NCBI RefSeq assembly: GCF_041154485.1
Contig: NZ_AP028669.1
Coordinates: forward strand, 1,426,001-1,490,000
From: Variovorax sp. V93
GTDB taxonomy: Bacteria > Pseudomonadota > Gammaproteobacteria > Burkholderiales > Burkholderiaceae_C
DNA length: 64,000 bases
Reading direction: 5' to 3'
A program made the position numbers and the translations under genes. A model generated the notes under the pieces. That model made no database searches. It had not been told where the DNA came from and saw only the letters and a list, made by a program, of their open reading frames with translations. Positions 58,595-64,000 of the stretch are shown piece by piece (position 1 is the stretch's first letter; each line of letters begins with the position of its first letter).

Positions 58595-58631
58595 CCGGTC
58601 TGCGGGCACGGGTGTTGCTTGCTTTTGGTGC

Positions 58632-59813
58632 ATGGAGACACCCGTACTGAACCCCACCGCCAGCCACCCGCTCTGGCAGCACCAATTGGGGTTGCTGCTC
58701 GAATCGACCGGCGAGGGCATCTTCGGCATCGACCTCGACGGCCATTGCATGTTCATCAACCGGGCCGGCGCGCAGATGCTGGGGCATGAGGCGCGCGACG
58801 TGATCGGCAGCAACATGCACGAGCTCACGCACCATTCGCATCCCGATGGCTCGCACTACGCCGACACGGACTGTCCCATCTTCAACGCCTTTCGCCGCGG
58901 CCTGCCGTGCCGCATCGACACCGAGGTGTTCTGGCGCCGCGACGGCAGCGCCTTCGCGGTGGAGTATTCGAGCCATCCGATCATGGACGGCGCGCAGGTG
59001 CGCGGCGCCGTGATCACCTTCGTCGACATCACCGAGCGCCGCCGCCAGGCCGAGGCGCTGCAGCAGGCCAAGGACGAGCTCGGCCTGCGCGTGCAGGAGC
59101 GCACGCGCGAGCTGAGCGATGCGCTGGTGCAGCTGCGCGAGCTCTCGGCCTGGCTCGACAAGGTGCGCGAAGATGAACGCACGCGCATCGCCCGCGAGGT
59201 GCACGACGAGCTCGGCAGCCTGCTGGTGGCGCTCAAGATGGATGTCAACTGGATCGGCAAGCGCCTGGGCGAGCAGCAGGAGCGCACGCCCGATGCGGCG
59301 CAGGCCATGCGCGACCAGATGCGCGGCAAGTGCGGCAACATGAGCCAGCTGATCGAGCGCGCGGTCGACAACGTGGGCCGCATCATCACCGACCTGCGCC
59401 CCAGCATCCTCGACCACCAGGGCCTGTGGGCGGCGCTCGAATGGCAGGCGAACGAGTTCGTGCAGTCGGCCGAGCTGGTGCTGCAGTGGCACTTCGACGT
59501 GCCCGCGGGGGTGGAGCTGCCCGAGCCTGCGGCCATTGCGGTGTTCCGGATCTTCCAGGAGATGCTCAGCAACGTCGGGCGCCATGCGAAGGCGCGCAGC
59601 CTCGGCATCCGCATCGGCGTCGAAGACACGCAACTGAGCATCAGCGTGCGCGACGATGGCGTGGGCGCGCCGGTCCAGGCCTTCGAGGCCGCCACTTCCT
59701 ACGGGGTGCTCGGCATGCGGGAACGAGCGCGTCACTTCGGCGGGCGCATCGAGATCGACAGCCGCGTGGGCGAGGGCAGCACTTTCTGCCTGCATCTGCC
59801 GTTGCCGGTATAG
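58632..59813 (+). CDS. Cytoplasmic PAS-domain sensor histidine kinase (HisKA_3)
   Basis: This 393-aa kinase has no membrane segment. A PAS domain covers about residues 15-135 (LLLESTGEGIFGIDLDGHCMFINRAGAQMLGH, ITFVDITERRRQ), with a Cys81/Cys93 and His-rich loop that may sense metal or redox. A coiled coil (140-178) leads to the HisKA_3 site at His191 (IAREVHDELGSLL) and an HATPase domain (about 300-393, EMLSNVGRHAKA, YGVLGMRERA). It is 10 bases upstream of its response regulator and probably controls the cyanate transporter genes. Confidence 0.9.
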   Translation: METPVLNPTASHPLWQHQLGLLLESTGEGIFGIDLDGHCMFINRAGAQMLGHEARDVIGSNMHELTHHSHPDGSHYADTDCPIFNAFRRGLPCRIDTEVFWRRDGSAFAVEYSSHPIMDGAQVRGAVITFVDITERRRQAEALQQAKDELGLRVQERTRELSDALVQLRELSAWLDKVREDERTRIAREVHDELGSLLVALKMDVNWIGKRLGEQQERTPDAAQAMRDQMRGKCGNMSQLIERAVDNVGRIITDLRPSILDHQGLWAALEWQANEFVQSAELVLQWHFDVPAGVELPEPAAIAVFRIFQEMLSNVGRHAKARSLGIRIGVEDTQLSISVRDDGVGAPVQAFEAATSYGVLGMRERARHFGGRIEIDSRVGEGSTFCLHLPLPV

Positions 59814-59823
59814 GCTTGGCGAC

Positions 59824-60492
59824 ATGGACGACATCCGCGTACTCATCGGCGACGACCACCGCATCGTGCGCGAAGGCCTGAAGCAGATGCTCGGCGACCT
59901 CTCCAACGGCCTGCCCTCGATGACCGTGCGCGCCGAAGCCCAGACCGGCCCGGAGGTGCTCGCCGCCGTACAGGAACTCGGCGGCCCCGACGGCCTCGAC
60001 GTGGTGCTGCTCGACATCGCGCTGCCGGGGCGCGACGGCCTCGACGTCTTGCAGGCGTTGCGGAAGGACTGGCCCACGCTTCCGGTGCTGATGCTCAGCA
60101 CCTACCCGGAGAAGCAGTACGCCGTGCGCTGCATCAAGCTCGGCGCCTCGGGCTACCTCAACAAGAGCGCCGATGCCGACGACATGGTGGGCGCCGTGCG
60201 CAAGGTGGCCGCCGGCGGCCTTTATGTCTCCGCGGCCACGGCAGAAGCGCTGGCCGCGGCCGTGGGCCGCAACGTGGGACAGGGCCCCGAGCAGCTCTCG
60301 CACCGCGAGCACCAGGTGTACCGCCTGCTCAGTACCGGCCACAGCGTGAGCGAAATTGGTGCGCAGCTCGGCCTCGCGTCCAACACCGTGAGCACCTACC
60401 GCGCGCGCATCCTCGAAAAGACCGGCACCAAGAACGACGTCGAGCTCGCGCTGTATGCCGAGCGCCACGGCAAGGCCGCCCCCGCGGCCTGA
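59824..60492 (+). CDS. LuxR/NarL-family response regulator
   Basis: This 222-aa protein has a receiver domain with acidic pocket GDD (residues 9-11), phosphoacceptor Asp64 (VLLDIALPG) and Lys in GYLNKSA. Its C-terminal GerE-type helix-turn-helix covers about residues 157-212 (LSHREHQVYRLLSTGHSVSEIGAQLGLASNTVSTYRARIL). It pairs with the upstream kinase. A perfect 9-bp inverted repeat begins 21 bases after this gene, before the transporter operon, and is a good candidate target. Confidence 0.9.
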   Translation: MDDIRVLIGDDHRIVREGLKQMLGDLSNGLPSMTVRAEAQTGPEVLAAVQELGGPDGLDVVLLDIALPGRDGLDVLQALRKDWPTLPVLMLSTYPEKQYAVRCIKLGASGYLNKSADADDMVGAVRKVAAGGLYVSAATAEALAAAVGRNVGQGPEQLSHREHQVYRLLSTGHSVSEIGAQLGLASNTVSTYRARILEKTGTKNDVELALYAERHGKAAPAA

Positions 60493-60512
60493 AAACGCAG
60501 CCGGCGGGCACT

Positions 60513-60538
60513 GCCTTGTAGTGCCAGCCCTACAAGGC
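60513..60538. promoter_or_regulatory. Inverted repeat upstream of cyanate transporter operon
   Basis: GCCTTGTAG (60513-60521) and CTACAAGGC (60530-60538) are perfect 9-bp arms around 8 bases. The site lies about 100 bases before the substrate-binding protein gene and next to the response regulator gene. A TTGTAG-N8-CTACAA dyad fits a NarL/LuxR-type dimer site; a weak terminator hairpin is the alternative. Confidence 0.55.
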
Positions 60539-60640
60539 CTCGACAAGCGCGGCACGATCTGCGGCCGCCGGGCCCTTGGGTCTCGCTTCCGGCCCGGGGC
60601 TTGCATCGTGGCAGGCATCTTTTCACCGAGGTGCACCACC

Positions 60641-61999
60641 ATGTCCAGCCCATCCGATTCGACTGCCTGCGATCTCTACGACGCCGACCGGCCACTGAAC
60701 ATGCGCTGCGCCTGCGGCCGCAACCATGGCCGTGGGGCCACAGAGATCGACGTCAGCCCCGACGACAAGCTCGAAGCCAGCCTCATGAAGGCGCTGTTCC
60801 CGGTCGACAGCGTGCGCCGCGGCTTCCTGCGCGCCGTGGGCGCCAACACCGCGCGCGCCGCCATTGCCTCGGTATTGCCGCTGGGCGCACTGCAGGCCAT
60901 GGCGCAGGACAAGGCACCGCTCGAAAAGACCAATCTCAAGATCGGCTTCATTCCGATCACCTGCGCCACGCCGCTCATCATGGCGCACCCGCTGGGCTTC
61001 TATCAGAAGCAGGGGCTCAACGTCGAGGTGGTCAAGACCGCAGGATGGGCGCTGATCCGCGACAAGATGCTCAACAAGGAATACGACGCCACGCATTTCC
61101 TGTCGCCCATGCCGCTCGCCATTTCGATGGGCGCGGGCTCCAACCAGGTGCCGATGAACGTCGCCACCATCCAGAACACCAACGGCCAGGCCATCACGCT
61201 GGCCAACAAGCACAAGGACAAGCGCGACCCGAAGATGTGGAAGGGCATGAAGTTTGCCGTTCCCTTCGAGTACAGCATGCACAACTTCCTGCTGCGCTAC
61301 TACGTGGCCGAGGCGGGCCTGAACCCCGACACCGACATCCAGATCCGCGTGGTGCCGCCGCCCGAGATGGTGGCCAACCTGCGCGCCGGCAACATCGACG
61401 GCTACCTGGGCCCCGACCCCTTCAACCAGCGTGCGGTGTTCGAGGAAATCGGCTTCCTGCACCTGCTGACGCGCGACCTGTGGAACGGCCATCCCTGCTG
61501 CGCCTTCGGCACCTCGGCCGAATTCATCGAGAAGAATCCCAACACCTTTGCCGCGCTGGTGCGCTCGGTGCTCACCGCATCGGCCATGGCGCGCGACCCG
61601 AAGAACCGCGAGCTCATCGCCAAGGTGATCGCGCCCGCGCAGTACCTGAACCAGCCCGAGACCGTACTGACGCAAGTGCTCACGGGCAAGTTCGCCGACG
61701 GCCTGGGCAACATCCGCACCGTGCCCGACCGCGCCGACTTCGATCCGATCCCGTGGCAGTCGATGGCCGTGTGGATGCTCACGCAGATGAAGCGCTGGGG
61801 CTATGTGAAGGGCGACGTCAACTACCGGCAGATTGCCGAGAAGGTGTTCCTGCTGACCGATGCGAAGAAGCGCATGAAGGAGCTCGGCCAGGCCGCGCCG
61901 GAAGGGGCGTACCCCAAGTTCACCATCATGGGCAAGGTGTTCGATCCCGCGAAGCCCGACGACTACGTCAAGAGCTTTGCCATCGGCAAGATGGCCTGA
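60641..61999 (+). CDS. CynA/NrtA-family ABC transporter substrate-binding protein
   Basis: This 452-aa protein has a long N-terminal region with a Cys pair (MRCACGRNHGR) and an RR-containing leader (VRRGFLRAVGANTARAAIASVLPLGALQAMAQ), perhaps a Tat signal. The mature part has LKIGFIPITCATPLIMAHPLGFYQKQGLNVEVVKTAGWALIRDKMLNKEYDATHFLSPMPLAISMG, typical of nitrate/cyanate/bicarbonate binding proteins. With cynS downstream, cyanate is the likeliest substrate. It leads a transporter operon with the permease 3 bases later. Confidence 0.87.
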   Translation: MSSPSDSTACDLYDADRPLNMRCACGRNHGRGATEIDVSPDDKLEASLMKALFPVDSVRRGFLRAVGANTARAAIASVLPLGALQAMAQDKAPLEKTNLKIGFIPITCATPLIMAHPLGFYQKQGLNVEVVKTAGWALIRDKMLNKEYDATHFLSPMPLAISMGAGSNQVPMNVATIQNTNGQAITLANKHKDKRDPKMWKGMKFAVPFEYSMHNFLLRYYVAEAGLNPDTDIQIRVVPPPEMVANLRAGNIDGYLGPDPFNQRAVFEEIGFLHLLTRDLWNGHPCCAFGTSAEFIEKNPNTFAALVRSVLTASAMARDPKNRELIAKVIAPAQYLNQPETVLTQVLTGKFADGLGNIRTVPDRADFDPIPWQSMAVWMLTQMKRWGYVKGDVNYRQIAEKVFLLTDAKKRMKELGQAAPEGAYPKFTIMGKVFDPAKPDDYVKSFAIGKMA

Positions 62000-62002
62000 A
62001 CC

Positions 62003-62875
62003 ATGCGCGGCAAGAAAACCCCTCTTTCGCTGAAGGCGGCGCTGGTGTCGCTCCTGATGTTCCTGCTGCTGGTCGGCGCGTGGCAGCTGGCCACCCTGCC
62101 CGCGGCCGGCGCCGGTGCCGCCGCGGGCATGACCGCCGAGCAGATCGAATACCAGAAGATGCTCGGCAAGGATCCGGGCGGGCAGGTCAAGAGCTCGGGC
62201 TTTCCCACGCCGGCGGAAATGGCCGTGACCGCCTGGAAGCATCTCTCGAACCCCTTCTACGACAACGGGCCCAACGACAAGGGCATTGCCATTCAGCTGG
62301 CGTACTCGCTGGCCCGCGTGGGGCTGGGCTTTCTGCTGGCCTGCGTGGTGGCGGTGCCGCTCGGCTTCGTGATCGGCATGTCGCCGCTGCTGCACAAGGC
62401 CTTCGATCCGTTCATCCAGGTGCTCAAGCCCATTTCTCCGCTGGCGTGGATGCCGCTTGCGCTCTACACCATCAAGGACTCGTCGGTCAGCGGCATCTTC
62501 GTGATCTTCATCTGCTCGGTGTGGCCGATGCTGCTCAACACCGCCTTTGGCGTGGCCTCGGTCAAGCGCGAATGGCTCAACGTGGCGAGCACGCTGGAGG
62601 TGAAGCCGCTGCGCCGCGCGTTCCGCGTGATCCTGCCGGCGGCCGCGCCCACCATCCTCACGGGCATGCGCATCAGCATGAGCATCGCGTGGCTGGTCAT
62701 CGTGGCGGCCGAGATGCTGGTCGGCGGCACCGGCATCGGCTACTTCGTCTGGAACGAGTGGAACAACCTCTCGCTCACCAACGTGATCTTCGCGATCCTG
62801 GTGATCGGCATCGTCGGCATGCTGCTCGACCAGGCCTTCGCGGGCCTGCAACGGAAAGTGACCTATGTGGAGTGA
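62003..62875 (+). CDS. NrtB/CynB-type ABC transporter permease
   Basis: This 290-aa inner-membrane permease has about six helices. The first is near residues 10-30 and the periplasmic loop contains MTAEQIEYQKMLGKDPGGQVKSSGFPTPAEM. The EAA motif lies in VASTLEVKPLRRAFRVILPAAAPTILTGMRISM. The sequence is close to nitrate/cyanate permeases (IVVAAEMLVGGTGIGYFVWNEWN). It lies between the binding protein and ATPase genes and forms the channel of the same importer. Confidence 0.9.
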   Translation: MRGKKTPLSLKAALVSLLMFLLLVGAWQLATLPAAGAGAAAGMTAEQIEYQKMLGKDPGGQVKSSGFPTPAEMAVTAWKHLSNPFYDNGPNDKGIAIQLAYSLARVGLGFLLACVVAVPLGFVIGMSPLLHKAFDPFIQVLKPISPLAWMPLALYTIKDSSVSGIFVIFICSVWPMLLNTAFGVASVKREWLNVASTLEVKPLRRAFRVILPAAAPTILTGMRISMSIAWLVIVAAEMLVGGTGIGYFVWNEWNNLSLTNVIFAILVIGIVGMLLDQAFAGLQRKVTYVE

Positions 62876-62897
62876 TCGATCGGAACGAGGCGCCCCC

Positions 62898-63725
62898 ATG
62901 ACAACTGCTTCCGCCCTGCGGCCCGCCACCAGCGGCTTCCTGCGCATCGAGGGCCTGGCCAAGGCCTTCGTGCCGGCGCGGCCGGTGTTCGCGGACGTAT
63001 CGTTCACGCTGGATCGCGGCGAGTTCGTCTGCATCATCGGCCACTCGGGCTGCGGCAAGACCACCATCCTCAACGTGCTGGCGGGCCTGGACCAGGCGAG
63101 CGCCGGCCATGTGTTCATGGACGGCCGCGAAGTGGCCGGACCGAGCCTGGAGCGCGGCGTGGTGTTCCAGAGCCACGCGTTGATGCCGTGGCTCACGGTG
63201 CGCAGGAACATCGCCTTCGCGGTGGCTTCGCGCTGGCCCGACTGGTCGGCCGCGCAGGTCAACACGCAGGTGGAGCGCTTCGTGGCCATGGTGGGTCTCG
63301 ACGCCGCCATCGACAAGAAGCCCGCGCAGCTTTCGGGCGGCATGAAGCAGCGCGTGGGCATTGCGCGCGCCTTTGCCATCCAGCCCAAGATGCTGCTGCT
63401 CGACGAGCCCTTCGGCGCGCTGGATGCGCTCACGCGCGGCACCATCCAGGACGAGCTCATGGCCATCGTGCGCCAGACGCAGCAGACCGTCTTCATGATC
63501 ACGCACGACGTGGACGAGGCGATCTTGCTGGCGGATCGCATCCTGCTGATGACCAACGGCGCCGACCAGCCGGGCGGCGGCTGGCGCGCCGGCAACATCG
63601 CCGAGACCGTGGTCAACCCGCTGCCGCGCGAGCGCACGCGCGCTTCGCTGCACCACCTCGATGGCTACTACGCGCTGCGCAACCACATCGTCGATTTCCT
63701 CGTCACGCGCGCCAAGGCGTCGTGA
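62898..63725 (+). CDS. NrtD/CynD-type ABC transporter ATP-binding protein
   Basis: This 275-aa ATPase has Walker A GHSGCGKTT (about residues 52-60), Q-loop VVFQSHALMPWLTV, signature LSGGMKQRVGIARA, Walker B MLLLDEPFGALDALTR and H-loop ITHDVDEAILLADR. The start was placed at ATG 62898; an ATG at 62865 would overlap the permease gene. It powers import with the two preceding proteins. Confidence 0.92.
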   Translation: MTTASALRPATSGFLRIEGLAKAFVPARPVFADVSFTLDRGEFVCIIGHSGCGKTTILNVLAGLDQASAGHVFMDGREVAGPSLERGVVFQSHALMPWLTVRRNIAFAVASRWPDWSAAQVNTQVERFVAMVGLDAAIDKKPAQLSGGMKQRVGIARAFAIQPKMLLLDEPFGALDALTRGTIQDELMAIVRQTQQTVFMITHDVDEAILLADRILLMTNGADQPGGGWRAGNIAETVVNPLPRERTRASLHHLDGYYALRNHIVDFLVTRAKAS

Positions 63726-63771
63726 CTCTTTCTTCGTTCTTCTTCTTCATTTCAATCAGGAGCAAACCCGC

Positions 63772-64000
63772 ATGAACCGCAACGACGTCACCGAGAAGAT
63801 CATCACCGTGAAGGTGTCCAAGGGCATCCAGTGGGCCGATGTGGCGAAGAAAGTCGGCCTCTCGAAGGAGTGGACCACCGCCGCATGCCTCGGGCAGATG
63901 ACGCTCGACGACAAGCAGGCCAAGGTCATCGGCAAGATCTTCGGCCTGACCGCCGAGGAGCAGAAGTGGCTCCAGGTGGTGCCCTACAAGGGCTCGCTGC
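63772..64000 (+). CDS. cynS: Cyanate hydratase (cyanase), 3'-truncated by window
   Basis: The first 76 residues of cyanase are present, after an AGGAG site. The DNA-binding-like N-terminal helical domain reads MNRNDVTEKIITVKVSKGIQWADVAKKVGLSKEWTTAACLGQMTLDDKQAKVIGKIFGLTAEEQ, diagnostic of CynS. The catalytic Arg/Glu/Ser lie in the missing C-terminal half. Cyanase converts cyanate and bicarbonate to carbamate and CO2, then ammonia. It ends the importer operon, which identifies cyanate as the probable transported substrate. Confidence 0.93.
   Translation, partial: MNRNDVTEKIITVKVSKGIQWADVAKKVGLSKEWTTAACLGQMTLDDKQAKVIGKIFGLTAEEQKWLQVVPYKGSL

Noticed and set aside
60623..63637. About 1000-codon open frame opposite the cyanate transporter genes
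   Set aside because: Three clear ABC transporter genes on the plus strand explain the coding potential.

Overview
The window looks like a betaproteobacterial chromosome of the Comamonadaceae, most like Variovorax. That placement is inferred from uniformly high G+C, four Bug-type (tripartite tricarboxylate) binding proteins, many LysR regulators and the housekeeping set cysM, galU, valS and queF. No species-level marker was tested.

Bases 1 to about 15140 are the right-hand part of a prophage, probably of a podovirus-like phage. Reading rightward it holds a truncated GH24 endolysin, tail-fibre-like or surface-binding proteins, nested Rz/Rz1 spanin genes, two long Ala/Pro-rich virion-associated proteins and a polyvalent-protein type InPase domain. 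A control region follows. It contains an Arc/Mnt-like repressor, a divergent operator/promoter, a small second ribbon-helix-helix protein and an ORF6N antirepressor, an arrangement like the P22 immI region. After it come an S24-like fragment, a secreted nuclease, a higBA toxin-antitoxin pair with a perfect 10-bp operator palindrome, a run of small unknown genes, and an SRAP (YedK/HMCES-like) gene. A consensus LexA box lies between the SRAP gene and the leftward small-gene run. The prophage abuts the 3' end of a tRNA-Leu(CAA), the likely attachment site. No integrase is visible, so it must lie left of the window or elsewhere.

Bases 15350-24500 are core chromosome: cysM, a Nudix hydrolase, a TusA-family gene, a bidirectional terminator, galU, valS, yaaA, a prolyl-4-hydroxylase-like dioxygenase, an alpha/beta hydrolase and queF.

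Bases 24600-38850 form a catabolic island. It has an SDR, two tandem paralogous LysR regulators, an enolase-superfamily enzyme, a Bug protein, a close homologue of arylmalonate decarboxylase, MmgE/PrpD, an acyl-CoA dehydrogenase, a citryl-CoA-lyase-like protein, a fused double acyl-CoA dehydrogenase, a second Bug protein and an acyl-CoA ligase. Together they suggest an undescribed route for an organic, possibly malonate-type, acid through CoA thioesters.

Bases 38970-46620 are mixed: DUF3606, a degenerate histidine-kinase-like protein, topoisomerase IB, a purine nucleoside permease lipoprotein, a DUF2459-type protein, DNA polymerase IV, a CdiA-CT RNase A-like toxin with a convergent acidic neighbour that may be its immunity protein, and a glycolipid-binding-like protein.

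Bases 46635-58600 hold further uptake and catabolic genes: LysR plus Bug, a tannase-family lipoprotein, a secreted hydrolase, another Bug protein, an MHS-family MFS transporter, an LldD-like FMN oxidoreductase, a LysR regulator, and a TetR regulator with a perfect palindromic operator facing an NTF2-like gene.

Bases 58630-64000 hold a cytoplasmic PAS histidine kinase and LuxR-type response regulator, a perfect inverted repeat, then a CynA/NrtA-type ABC transporter and the start of cynS, together a cyanate uptake and detoxification operon.
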